Shown one piece after another: positions 44,658-52,694 of a stretch of DNA of 64,000 nt (position 1 is its first letter; every line of letters begins with the position of its first letter). This DNA is from Flavobacterium amniphilum (GTDB lineage Bacteria > Bacteroidota > Bacteroidia > Flavobacteriales > Flavobacteriaceae), in assembly GCF_023634845.1 (NCBI RefSeq), contig NZ_JAMLJL010000008.1, positions 124,001-188,000 on the forward strand. Reading direction: 5' to 3'. The notes beneath the pieces are model-generated. The model was not told where the DNA came from. It saw only the letters and a program-made list of their open reading frames with translations, and ran no database searches. The translations under genes and the position numbers were made by a program.

Positions 44658-45697
44658 TGAGTATCAATTTTAAGAAGACGTATAAGTTTGCGGTAAAATC
44701 GGCACTGTATATTGCGTTGTTTTCTTCAGGATTTGTTACGATACTGACTTACTTCTTTTTTACTGTTAACTGGATTTTCAGTTTAGTGTTTGCTATCTCA
44801 ATATTTAATTTTTCCTTTTTTGTATTGCAATACCGCGTTGAGCATTTCATTTATAGAAGGGTTAAAAAGATTTATGATGATATTTCCTTTCTGGATTCGA
44901 CCGAATTCAGGAGCCAGCCCATTACTACCGATATGGCTACTTTGACCAAACAGGTGAAGAAGTTTGCAACCGATAAGAAATTGGAAATCGAAATGCTGAA
45001 GGATCGCGAAGAATATCGTCGCGAATTTTTAGGTAATGTTTCCCATGAGTTAAAAACGCCATTGTTTACCGTTCAGGGTTATATTTCTACATTGCTTGAC
45101 GGTGCTCACAAAGATAAAGTGCTTCGGAAAAAATATTTGGAACGCGCCGAAAAAGGAGTAGAACGTCTCGTGTATATCGTGGAAGACCTGGATATGATTT
45201 CAAAACTCGAAATGGGTGACGAAAGTCTTGAAATGGTTGAGTTCGATATGGTAGAATTGGCTCAGAATGTAATGGACTTGCTTGAAATTAAAGCCAATAA
45301 AAAAGATATTACCTTGAGTTTTGATTCAAAATATTATAAACCAATTATGGTTTTGGCCGATTATGAAAAAATCCAGCAGGTGATGTTGAATCTGGTCATG
45401 AATTCGATTAAATATGGTAAAGAAGGCGGATCAACGGAAATTGGTATAGAAGATCTGACAAACAATAAAGTGATTGTCCGTGTAAGTGATAACGGTGAAG
45501 GAATTGAAAAACAAAATATTCCGCGTTTATTTGAACGTTTCTTCAGGGTTGATAAAAGTGGGGCAAGAAGTGAAGGTGGTTCCGGACTCGGATTGTCTAT
45601 TGTTAAACATATTATTGAAGCACATGATGAAAAAATTTACGTGCAAAGTAAATTTGGTAAAGGGTCAGAATTTTCATTTACTTTAGAGAAAGTGTAA
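44657..45697 (+). CDS. Sensor histidine kinase (PhoR-like)
   Basis: 346 residues, with two N-terminal transmembrane segments (about 12-33 and 38-57) and almost no periplasmic loop, as in PhoR-like kinases. The H-box is FLGNVSHELKTPLFTVQGYI (His about 130), the N-box VMLNLVMNSIKYG, then DNGEGI and GSGLGLSIV. Its ATG overlaps the response regulator's TAA by one base. A phosphate-starvation role is possible by resemblance, but the sequence gives no direct proof. Confidence 0.92.
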   Translation: MSINFKKTYKFAVKSALYIALFSSGFVTILTYFFFTVNWIFSLVFAISIFNFSFFVLQYRVEHFIYRRVKKIYDDISFLDSTEFRSQPITTDMATLTKQVKKFATDKKLEIEMLKDREEYRREFLGNVSHELKTPLFTVQGYISTLLDGAHKDKVLRKKYLERAEKGVERLVYIVEDLDMISKLEMGDESLEMVEFDMVELAQNVMDLLEIKANKKDITLSFDSKYYKPIMVLADYEKIQQVMLNLVMNSIKYGKEGGSTEIGIEDLTNNKVIVRVSDNGEGIEKQNIPRLFERFFRVDKSGARSEGGSGLGLSIVKHIIEAHDEKIYVQSKFGKGSEFSFTLEKV

Positions 45698-45842
45698 TAA
45701 AAACATTTTTTAAGATATAAAAATTAAATTTTTAATCGAATTAATGTCAAGTTGTTGAATTTGAGTTAATTCGATTTTTTTATGTTTTTTTTCAATGTTA
45801 CGAAATTGTTAAGTAAAAGTTTTTTTATTGTAAATTATTTTT

Positions 45843-45850
45843 TATATTTG
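45843..45850 (+). promoter_or_regulatory. -7 box TATATTTG
   Basis: This matches TAnnTTTG, 36 bp before the ATG of the MORN-like gene, in an AT-rich stretch (45698-45885); no TTG at a good -33 distance. Confidence 0.4.
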
Positions 45851-45885
45851 ATTAAATAATTTATAAATCCTTAAATCGTAGACCT

Positions 45886-46233
45886 ATGAAAAATACATTT
45901 TTAGCATGCGCTTTATTAGTATCAGGAATGATGATGGCGCAGGAAGTTGAGCCAAAATACGAAATTGACGGTAATTTAGTGAAAGCTACTTATTATTATG
46001 ACAATGGGAGTGTAAAGCAGGAAGGTTTTTATAAGGACGGAAAAGTTCATGGTACATGGGTTTCTTATAACGAAAAAGGAATCAAAACTTCGATAGGCGA
46101 ATTCACAAATGGTAAAAAAACCGGTAAATGGTTTTTCTGGAGTGACGGAGCTTTAAATGAAGTTGATTACAAAGATAGCCGCGTAGCCGTGGTAAACAAA
46201 TGGGAAAAAGAAACAGTTGCTTATAGAAAATAA
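45886..46233 (+). CDS. Secreted MORN-repeat-like (YwqK family) protein
   Basis: 115 residues: signal peptide (about 1-18, ending in MMMA-Q), then repeating YYDNGSVKQEGFYKDGKVHGTW, YNEKGIKTSIGEFTNGKKTGKWFFWSDGAL, a MORN-like pattern of G-x-x-x-x-G-x-W. Such proteins are often annotated as YwqK antitoxins; nothing next to it suggests a toxin, so that label is not used. It is probably an envelope protein of unknown role. Confidence 0.85.
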   Translation: MKNTFLACALLVSGMMMAQEVEPKYEIDGNLVKATYYYDNGSVKQEGFYKDGKVHGTWVSYNEKGIKTSIGEFTNGKKTGKWFFWSDGALNEVDYKDSRVAVVNKWEKETVAYRK

Positions 46234-46262
46234 GCTGAACTGACCTACTTGATAAAATAAAA

Positions 46263-46280
46263 AACCGACAATCGTCGGTT
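46263..46280. terminator. Bidirectional terminator
   Basis: A 7-bp stem (AACCGAC/GTCGGTT) with a four-base loop, flanked by A and T runs, between convergent genes. Confidence 0.85.
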
Positions 46281-46284
46281 TTTT

Positions 46285-47352
46285 TTATTTGAATACTTCC
46301 AGTAAATCCTGCCATTTAATATGGCTTTCAAAACTCCGTAAGCCTTTGTATAGTTCGATTTTATCCAATTTCTTTACTTTGAATTTTTCCTGACTGCAGG
46401 ATGGAACCAGTCCTTCCTCCTTGAATTTTTTAGCTAAATATTCCTGTTCATATTGTCCAGGAGTCGGGATGAAAAAAGCTTTCTTTTTCAATTTGGCCAA
46501 ATCCATAACAGTGGTATAGCCGGAACGGCATAAGATCTTTTCACTTTCGTTGAAAGCAACTTCAATCTGTTCTGAATTCATATAATTGTAAAAAGTGAAT
46601 TGGTTTTGTTTTTGGATGCGCTGTTCTTCTTCAATTTTGCCTTTTACAAAGAGAATTGTACCGTGATAAGATTCCAATTCGGAAATCAGTTTTTCTTCTA
46701 ACATGGTTCGTTGTGGTTCCGGACCAGAGAGGATAACCATTAGGTCGTATTTCTTTTCAAGGTTCTTTTTATGCAGACGGCTCAACGGGCCGATATATTT
46801 TACGTTGGTTTGTTTCTTTTCGGGATGGCCAAGGTTTCCACTTAAATTAGGAAATGTGTCTACATCGGGAACCCAGCATTCGTCAAATTTTTTAATTACC
46901 TGATTGTGCAGTTGGGTTGTAAGCCAGGTCGTGTTCCCTGTCATCACGTTCAGCTGGTGGGTGATGAAAACTGATGGAATAGTGTCGCTAACAACGCCCA
47001 AACGGTTGTCGGATACAATACCCTGAATATTGTACATCTGGATAATCTGTCTTGTTTTGTTTCTCTCTTTTAAAATCGCGCGAATCATTTTGTGGCTGTT
47101 TAGAAACAGCTTTAATTTGAAATTGGCTCCGTTTTTGGCATATTGAATTTGGTAAGAGGGTAATTCAATTGTTTGCAGGTTTGGAAATTCCTTTTGTAAA
47201 AGTTCCAAAGCAACTCCGTCTGATGCGATAATCGGATTGAAATCATTATCGATCAAAGCGTTGATTACCGGTATACATCGCGTTGCGTGTCCCAGTCCCC
47301 AATTGAGTGGCGCTACAAGGATGTTCTTTTTTTCAGATGCTGTTTTAAACAT
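46285..47352 (-). CDS. MurG-like glycosyltransferase (GT-B fold)
   Basis: 355 residues. The N-terminus reads ILVAPLNWGLGHATRCIPVINAL, the GT-B glycine-rich acceptor motif. The C-terminal donor half includes LCRSGYTTVMDLAKLKKKAFFIPTPGQYEQEYLAKKFKEEG, as in MurG and related UDP-sugar transferases. It is too short in conserved MurG-specific motifs to be called MurG. It lies four bases from an LpxH-like phosphoesterase gene, so it may act on lipid or envelope polysaccharide. Confidence 0.85.
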   Translation of the reverse strand: MFKTASEKKNILVAPLNWGLGHATRCIPVINALIDNDFNPIIASDGVALELLQKEFPNLQTIELPSYQIQYAKNGANFKLKLFLNSHKMIRAILKERNKTRQIIQMYNIQGIVSDNRLGVVSDTIPSVFITHQLNVMTGNTTWLTTQLHNQVIKKFDECWVPDVDTFPNLSGNLGHPEKKQTNVKYIGPLSRLHKKNLEKKYDLMVILSGPEPQRTMLEEKLISELESYHGTILFVKGKIEEEQRIQKQNQFTFYNYMNSEQIEVAFNESEKILCRSGYTTVMDLAKLKKKAFFIPTPGQYEQEYLAKKFKEEGLVPSCSQEKFKVKKLDKIELYKGLRSFESHIKWQDLLEVFK

Positions 47353-47355
47353 AAA

Positions 47356-48180
47356 TTATTTTTCAATGATGGAAATGAATTGTTCAACCAAATGGTTTTC
47401 GTATTCGAAAGTTTCCTCATATTGTTCAAAAGTAATGCTTTCGGTCTTATGGTCATACAACCTCCATTTTTTCTTATTGTATTCCAAAGCTGTCAGATTT
47501 TCGATCCAGTCTCCCGAATTCAGGTAAGTGGTTTCGCCATGCTGGTTTTTAACCTGTTCTATTTTTGGTTCATGAATGTGTCCGCAAATCACATAATCGT
47601 ATTTTTTTTCAATAGCCAGTTCAATGCAAACGCTTTCAAAATCGGAAATAAATTTTACTGCCGATTTCACACTGGACTTGATTTTTTTGGATAACGAATA
47701 AGGTTCCTGGTTCATTTTGATTAATGCCCAATTGATGGCTCTGTTCAGAAGAATCAATGAGTCGTATCCCCATCCACCCAATTTGGCCAGCCATTTGGTG
47801 TGTGTTATGGAAGCATCAAAAACGTCACCGTGAAAAATCCAGGCTTTTTTGCCGTCTAAATCCAGCGTCATTTTATTGAGCAGACTGAAATTCCCCAAAT
47901 GGATATCGGTGAATTTACGCAAAAGTTCATCGTGGTTGCCGGTGAGGTAGTAAACTTTGGTTCCTTTTGAACTTAATGAAATGATTTTTTTTAAAACTTT
48001 CAGGTGCGTGGGAGGGAAATAGGATTTTCTAAATTGCCAGATGTCAATGATATCTCCATTCAAAATCAGAATCTTTGGTTTGATTGCCGATAAGTAATCC
48101 AGTAATTCTTTGGCATGACACCCGTAGGTTCCTAAATGAACATCAGAAATGACAACGACTTCTACTTTTCTCTTTTTCAA
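47356..48180 (-). CDS. LpxH-like UDP-2,3-diacylglucosamine diphosphatase family metallophosphoesterase
   Basis: 274 residues from a TTG start at 48180; no ATG lies near the first beta strand, so this is the best start. The calcineurin-type metal motifs are complete: DVHLG (site 1), GDIIDIW, GNHD, FHGDVFD and the GHIHEP near residue 195. The arrangement follows LpxH, which splits UDP-diacylglucosamine for lipid A. Its exact substrate is not certain. It is followed by the MurG-like gene after only three bases. Confidence 0.88.
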   Translation of the reverse strand: MKKRKVEVVVISDVHLGTYGCHAKELLDYLSAIKPKILILNGDIIDIWQFRKSYFPPTHLKVLKKIISLSSKGTKVYYLTGNHDELLRKFTDIHLGNFSLLNKMTLDLDGKKAWIFHGDVFDASITHTKWLAKLGGWGYDSLILLNRAINWALIKMNQEPYSLSKKIKSSVKSAVKFISDFESVCIELAIEKKYDYVICGHIHEPKIEQVKNQHGETTYLNSGDWIENLTALEYNKKKWRLYDHKTESITFEQYEETFEYENHLVEQFISIIEK

Positions 48181-48304
48181 AGTTTTTTATTTCAAATTAA
48201 CTCAAGATATGTTGCAGGAATGTTACTGAGATGTTATAAAATGGTTTCGGGCTTTAATTTTTTGTGTCTAAACAACTTTGGTTTTCAAAAACAATATAAA
48301 TGCC

Positions 48305-48312
48305 TACTTTTG
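48305..48312 (+). promoter_or_regulatory. -7 box TACTTTTG of trmB; short leader
   Basis: This matches TAnnTTTG. A TTG lies at 48278-48280 with a long 24-nt spacer. It supports the GTG at 48329 as the start because an upstream start at 48278 would precede the promoter. Confidence 0.5.
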
Positions 48313-48328
48313 CCAAAAATTTATAGCA

Positions 48329-49003
48329 GTGGGAAGTAAGAATAAGTTAAAGAGATTTAAAGAAAACGAAACATTCACAAATGTATTTCAGCCAACAAGA
48401 GAGGAAGTGGTTTCAAACAGTTTTGCTTTAAAAGGAAAGTGGAATGCTGATTTTTTTAAAAATGACAATCCGATTGTTTTGGAATTAGGTTGCGGAAAAG
48501 GTGAGTATACCATCGGTCTTGCCGAAAGTAATCCTAATATAAATTTTGTCGGTATTGATGTTAAAGGTGCACGTTTCTGGCGTGGTGCCAAAACTTCAGT
48601 TGAAAGCGGAATGGCTCACGTTGCATTTGTGCGTACGCAAATCGAACTGATCGATTATGTTTTTGCCGAGAACGAAATCAGCGAAATCTGGATTACATTC
48701 CCGGATCCGCAAATTAAATATAAGCGAACCAAACACCGTATGACCAATTCAGAATTCCTGCAATTGTACAAAAAGATTTTAAAACCGGACGGAGTCATGA
48801 ATCTTAAAACCGATTCTGAATTCATGCATGGTTATACTCTGGGATTATTGCATGGGGAAGGTCACGAAGTATTATATGCTAACCACAATGTGTATAAAAA
48901 CGAAGGCGCTCCCGAAGCAGTAACTTCAATCCAGACATTTTACGAAAAACAATATTTGGAAATTAACAAGGCAATTACGTATATTCGATTTAAAATTAAA
49001 TAG
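48329..49003 (+). CDS. trmB: tRNA (guanosine(46)-N7)-methyltransferase
   Basis: 224 residues from GTG 48329 (start set by MGSKNKLKRFKENETF, the usual beginning in Flavobacteriaceae). The Rossmann methyltransferase core is clear: VLELGCGKGEYTIGLAE binds AdoMet, then NFVGIDVKGARFWRGAK, and ITFPDPQIKYKRTKHRM is the TrmB PDP-x-x-K signature. It methylates G46 in the tRNA variable loop. It is followed closely by a LysE-family gene. Confidence 0.96.
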   Translation: MGSKNKLKRFKENETFTNVFQPTREEVVSNSFALKGKWNADFFKNDNPIVLELGCGKGEYTIGLAESNPNINFVGIDVKGARFWRGAKTSVESGMAHVAFVRTQIELIDYVFAENEISEIWITFPDPQIKYKRTKHRMTNSEFLQLYKKILKPDGVMNLKTDSEFMHGYTLGLLHGEGHEVLYANHNVYKNEGAPEAVTSIQTFYEKQYLEINKAITYIRFKIK

Positions 49004-49008
49004 CATTT

Positions 49009-49650
49009 ATGGCTTATATCCTGCCGCTTCTTTTTGGGTTTGCTGTCTCAGTAATAGGAATTCTTCCTCCGGGATTAATTAATATGACAGCAGCCAGAAT
49101 TAGTCTTCAGGATGGAAGAAACAGAGCCATGATGTTTACAGCGGGTGCTGTTTTGATTATTTTCTTCCAGACTTATCTAGCCTTAATTTTCGCAAGGTAT
49201 ATTGATGCTCATCAGAACGTGGTTATTCTGCTCAGGGAAATCGGATTCGGTATTTTTGCATTGGTAACCGTTTATTTTCTGTTTATTGCCAAAAAGCCAA
49301 AAGGTAAAATCAAGGAAGATCTTAAAATTAAAAGCAAAAAGAGCCGGTTTTTTCTTGGAATGCTGATTTCGGCTATTAACTTTTTTCCGATACCTTACTA
49401 CGTGTTTGTTAGTGTGACGCTGGCTTCTTTCGGGTATTTTAATTTTGAACCGGCTTCTGTTTACAGTTTTGTGCTGGGCGTGGTTTTAGGTTCGTTTTTA
49501 GTGTTTTATACTTACATTGCTTTCTTTAATAAAATACAGCATAAAACCGAATTCATAATGAAAAACATGAACATCATAATTGGTTCCATAACCGGAGTGA
49601 TTTCTGTTTTTACCCTGTACAATATCCTGAAATACTATTTTAAATTCTAA
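49009..49650 (+). CDS. LysE family transporter
   Basis: 213 residues with about six hydrophobic segments. The family signature sits in the first segment (FAVSVIGILPPGLINMTAARISLQDGRNRAM), and the second half repeats SAINFFPIPYYVFVSV. LysE proteins export amino acids or related amines; the substrate is unknown. It begins five bases after the trmB stop and lies nine bases from the alkyltransferase-like gene. Confidence 0.9.
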   Translation: MAYILPLLFGFAVSVIGILPPGLINMTAARISLQDGRNRAMMFTAGAVLIIFFQTYLALIFARYIDAHQNVVILLREIGFGIFALVTVYFLFIAKKPKGKIKEDLKIKSKKSRFFLGMLISAINFFPIPYYVFVSVTLASFGYFNFEPASVYSFVLGVVLGSFLVFYTYIAFFNKIQHKTEFIMKNMNIIIGSITGVISVFTLYNILKYYFKF

Positions 49651-49659
49651 AAGTACGCT

Positions 49660-50010
49660 GTGGCCAAATCCAAATTCAATCCGGACAACGATAATTTCTT
49701 CGAAAGAGTGTATGAAATTGCACGTCAGATTCCGGAAGGTAGAGTTACTTCGTATGGCGCCATTGCCAAAGTTTTGGGAGCAGCCCGTTCGGCAAGGATG
49801 GTAGGTTGGGCGATGAATGCGTCACACAATATGGAAGATGTACCAGCGCACCGTGTTGTAAACCGTAATGGTGTCCTCACGGGTAAACATCATTTTGACG
49901 GAACTAGCCTAATGCAACAATTGCTCGAAAGTGAAGGTGTTGAGGTGGTTGATAACCAAATTGTTGATTTTGAAAAATATTTTTGGCAGCCCAACGTTAG
50001 AGAAGAATAA
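49660..50010 (+). CDS. Alkyltransferase-like protein (MGMT fold, no active-site cysteine)
   Basis: 116 residues from a GTG start. It covers the DNA-binding C-terminal domain of O6-alkylguanine-DNA alkyltransferase (RQIPEGRVTSYGAIAKVLGAARSARMVGWAM), but the PCHR motif reads PAHR (residues 62-65), so it cannot transfer the alkyl group. Such alkyltransferase-like proteins bind O6-alkylguanine and hand it to nucleotide-excision repair. The arginine finger region (SARMVG) is kept. Confidence 0.93.
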   Translation: MAKSKFNPDNDNFFERVYEIARQIPEGRVTSYGAIAKVLGAARSARMVGWAMNASHNMEDVPAHRVVNRNGVLTGKHHFDGTSLMQQLLESEGVEVVDNQIVDFEKYFWQPNVREE

Positions 50011-50019
50011 CTTCTGTTA

Positions 50020-50877
50020 ATGAAAAAACTACATATACTCTTAATAATAGTTACGGTATTTGCATCTTGTTCTGATAAGAAGAAAAATGCTTTTCCCCGG
50101 CTGACCGGTTTTGAAACAGATAGTATTGTTTTTGTAAACAGTAAAGAAATGTTGCAGAACGAGTCTCCAATCATTGCAGCCAATTTTAGTAACGATGTTT
50201 CGATCTTTAAAATGTTCAAAGGGTATTTTGAATATGATAAAGAGACAAAAATGTATAAGGGAATTAAGGGTGCTTTTTTTTTAAAAGAGAGAGATCTGAG
50301 TATTTTTATAGATACGACTTATGAATTTACCTCCAAAGGATTGCGATTTAAAAACGTGCTGTTTTCTGTTAATAAAAAGATGTTAGCAGATAGTGTACAT
50401 AATAAGTTTTATCGGAATAAGGTTGGGTTTTTTGAGGGGTATAAGTTGGAGCAACGCAATGTTTTGGCTTATCCAGTTCTGTTTTTCAATAATTCTTCAA
50501 AAAGTATTCCGTTTGGCGATACAAGTCTCTATGTTAGTGTTATTCAGGAAGCAAAAGATTTTGATGGTAAGTGGAAGCCAATTGAGTTTTCTTATACGAT
50601 TGGTTCTTGTATACCTCCTCTAGATCTTTTGTTGCAACCAAAGCATTATTCTGCTGCCTCGATAATAAAATATGATGGAGACTTCAAAACGAAAATCAGG
50701 GTAAAATATTCAGATGGTCAAAATTTTTTTTATTCGAATGAAATCAATGGAAAGATCAATCGTTCTCAATTTAATCAGAAAGATTTGATGAAGTTTGTTG
50801 AAGATAGAAAACCGGGAGAATTATCTTTTTACGGTTCACAGCGATTAAAGTTGATGTTACTGGAAAAAGCGGATTAG
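50020..50877 (+). CDS. Hypothetical lipoprotein
   Basis: 285 residues. A lipoprotein signal ends at Cys17 in FASC followed by SDKKKN. No domain is recognised; the body is mixed alpha/beta with no repeats. It starts nine bases after the alkyltransferase-like gene and may be last in the trmB unit. Function unknown. Confidence 0.75.
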   Translation: MKKLHILLIIVTVFASCSDKKKNAFPRLTGFETDSIVFVNSKEMLQNESPIIAANFSNDVSIFKMFKGYFEYDKETKMYKGIKGAFFLKERDLSIFIDTTYEFTSKGLRFKNVLFSVNKKMLADSVHNKFYRNKVGFFEGYKLEQRNVLAYPVLFFNNSSKSIPFGDTSLYVSVIQEAKDFDGKWKPIEFSYTIGSCIPPLDLLLQPKHYSAASIIKYDGDFKTKIRVKYSDGQNFFYSNEINGKINRSQFNQKDLMKFVEDRKPGELSFYGSQRLKLMLLEKAD

Positions 50878-50966
50878 TTTTTTGTTAAAAGCCTCTCATC
50901 AGTATTCTCTATCTGATTATAACAAAACTTTAAACCCTCAAACTTTCAAACTTTTAAACTTCTGAC

Positions 50967-50974
50967 TATCTTTG
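50967..50974 (+). promoter_or_regulatory. -7 box TATCTTTG upstream of mrp
   Basis: This matches TAnnTTTG, 51 bp before the ATG, just after an A-rich tract of AAACTTT-like units (50925-50960). Confidence 0.5.
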
Positions 50975-51025
50975 CAATCTAAAATCAGTTTAAATAAACA
51001 TAGCTGAAACAGAATTACCAAAGAA

Positions 51026-52159
51026 ATGAAATTAGACAGAAAAGAGATCCTTAAAGCTTTAGAAACCATTTCAATAGCTGGTGAAGGAAAAAATATGGTC
51101 GAAAGTGGTGCGGTTCAAAACGTAATTACTTTCGGTGATGAGGTTGTGGTTGATTTAGTATTGTCAACACCGGCCATGCACATCAAAAAAAGAGCAGAAG
51201 ACGATATCCGCAAATTAATCCACGATACTTTTTCGGCTGATACCAAAGTAAAAGTCAATATCAAAGTGGAAGTTCCTGAAAAATCGAATGAAATTAAAGG
51301 AAAAGCCATTCCGGGAATAAGCAACATTATTGCGGTTGCTTCTGGTAAAGGTGGTGTTGGTAAATCTACCGTTACTGCTAATTTAGCAGTGACTTTAGCT
51401 AAAATGGGATTCAAGGTTGGAGTTTTGGATGCTGATATTTACGGACCGTCAATGCCAATCATGTTCGACGTAGAGAATGAAAAACCTATTTCAATCGAAG
51501 TAGACGGAAAATCAAAAATGAAACCGATTGAGAGTTTCGAAATCAAATTGCTTTCCATCGGATTCTTTACTGCGCCAAGTCAGGCGGTAATCTGGCGAGG
51601 ACCAATGGCTGCCAAAGCGTTGAATCAAATGATCTTTGATGCTGCTTGGGGAGAATTGGATTTCATGTTAATCGATCTGCCTCCGGGAACCGGCGATATC
51701 CACTTGTCAATCATGCAGTCGTTGCCTATTACGGGAGCTGTAGTGGTAAGTACGCCACAGGCTGTTGCACTTGCCGATGCTAAAAAAGGAGTTTCGATGT
51801 TCATGTCGGAAAGCATCAATGTTCCGGTTCTGGGAATTATTGAAAATATGGCTTATTTTACTCCGGAAGAATTACCGGAAAACAAATATTACATTTTCGG
51901 AAAAGAAGGTGCTAAAAACCTTTCAGAAGATTTACAGGTACCGTTCCTGGGTGAGGTGCCATTGGTACAAAGCATCCGAGAAGCTGGTGATTACGGTCGT
52001 CCGGCTGCCTTGCAAACCGCTTCTCCATTGGAAGGGATTTTCGAGAATATTGCGCGTAACGTAGTGCAGGAAGTAGTGAACAGAAACGAAAATTTACCGG
52101 CTACCGAAGCGATAAAAATAACAACTATGGCAGGTTGTTCTGCCGTGAATAAAAAATAG
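51026..52159 (+). CDS. apbC: Mrp/NBP35 family Fe-S cluster carrier ATPase
   Basis: 377 residues. The N-terminal 90 form a MIP18/DUF59 domain (VQNVITFGDEVVVDLVLSTPAMHIKKRAE). From about 107 the ParA-like ATPase begins with the P-loop ASGKGGVGKSTVTANLA, and MLIDLPPGTGDIHLS follows. A C-terminal cysteine near MAGCSAVNKK is present; the usual CxxC is reduced. It transfers [4Fe-4S] clusters to apoproteins. A NifU-like scaffold gene follows, as often seen. Confidence 0.93.
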   Translation: MKLDRKEILKALETISIAGEGKNMVESGAVQNVITFGDEVVVDLVLSTPAMHIKKRAEDDIRKLIHDTFSADTKVKVNIKVEVPEKSNEIKGKAIPGISNIIAVASGKGGVGKSTVTANLAVTLAKMGFKVGVLDADIYGPSMPIMFDVENEKPISIEVDGKSKMKPIESFEIKLLSIGFFTAPSQAVIWRGPMAAKALNQMIFDAAWGELDFMLIDLPPGTGDIHLSIMQSLPITGAVVVSTPQAVALADAKKGVSMFMSESINVPVLGIIENMAYFTPEELPENKYYIFGKEGAKNLSEDLQVPFLGEVPLVQSIREAGDYGRPAALQTASPLEGIFENIARNVVQEVVNRNENLPATEAIKITTMAGCSAVNKK

Positions 52160-52187
52160 ATTGCCGGATTAATTTAAACTTTCCTGA

Positions 52188-52232
52188 AATGAAAGTCTAA
52201 AAGTCTAAAAGTCTAAGATGTCTAAAAATCTA
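52188..52232 (+). repeat. AAAGTCTAA-type simple repeat upstream of the NifU gene
   Basis: Three near-perfect units of AAAGTCTAA followed by degenerate GATGTCTAAAAATCTAAAG. The ATG at 52218 lies inside the tract. Confidence 0.7.
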
Positions 52233-52238
52233 AAGAAG

Positions 52239-52478
52239 ATGACAAAAGAAGAATTAACACTTAATATCGAAAAAGCGCTAGAGGAAATACGTCCGTTTTT
52301 GAATTCTGACGGTGGAGATATCACTTTGGTTTCCATCGAAGATGAAAAACATGTGAAAGTGCGTCTTGAGGGTGCGTGTACAAGTTGTAGTTTGAGTATC
52401 AGCACTTTAAAGGCTGGGGTGGAAACAACCATCAAAAAGTATGCGCCACAAATTGAAACGGTGGTAAACGTAGCTTAA
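52239..52478 (+). CDS. NifU C-terminal domain Fe-S scaffold protein
   Basis: 79 residues from ATG 52239; an ATG 21 bases upstream (52218) sits inside a simple repeat and is less likely. The protein is a NifU-like CxxC domain: EEIRPFLNSDGGDITLV, then EGACTSCSLS (CTSC), and GVETTIKKYAPQIETVV. It binds and delivers [4Fe-4S] clusters, and its position after apbC fits that. Confidence 0.93.
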   Translation: MTKEELTLNIEKALEEIRPFLNSDGGDITLVSIEDEKHVKVRLEGACTSCSLSISTLKAGVETTIKKYAPQIETVVNVA

Positions 52479-52510
52479 TATTTTCCTGAATCTATCGGAT
52501 TATGGCGTTC

Positions 52511-52636
52511 GTATTATCCTGCTTTTCAGTGCAGCAGGACAATACGGCGGGCTTTCCGCACTCGCTTTTTGTCTGATCCTGACGGATTACAGACAAAAGA
52601 GCTCAGACAATTGCTGCAATCCCTAACGCGATGCCA
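52511..52636 (-). ncRNA. Candidate structured element, copy 2 (TTGCAGC...GTGCGGAAAG core)
   Basis: Read on the minus strand: GGGATTGCAGC (52623-52613), a stem CTTTTGTCTG/CAGACAAAAG (52599-52590 with 52575-52565, small hairpin inside), TGCGGAAAGCCC (52560-52549), then a 13-bp hairpin (52545-52533 with 52523-52511). GGG of the first part pairs with CCC of the second. Copy 1 has CCC/GGG at the same positions. The hairpin's one non-Watson-Crick position is G-U on the minus strand and A-C on the plus strand, which favours a minus-strand transcript. Confidence 0.5.
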
Positions 52637-52694
52637 TTCTGTACGGAATACTTATAACCTTGGTTGCATGGCGACCTAGTAATTTTTTTGAAAA

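Noticed and set aside
45886..46233. Antitoxin of a toxin-antitoxin pair (YwqK annotation)
   Set aside because: It has a signal peptide and no toxin-like neighbour; the MORN-like repeat alone does not show an antitoxin.
48278..48328. Upstream start for trmB
   Set aside because: It precedes the predicted -7 box, and the known N-terminus of relatives begins at GSKNKLKRF.
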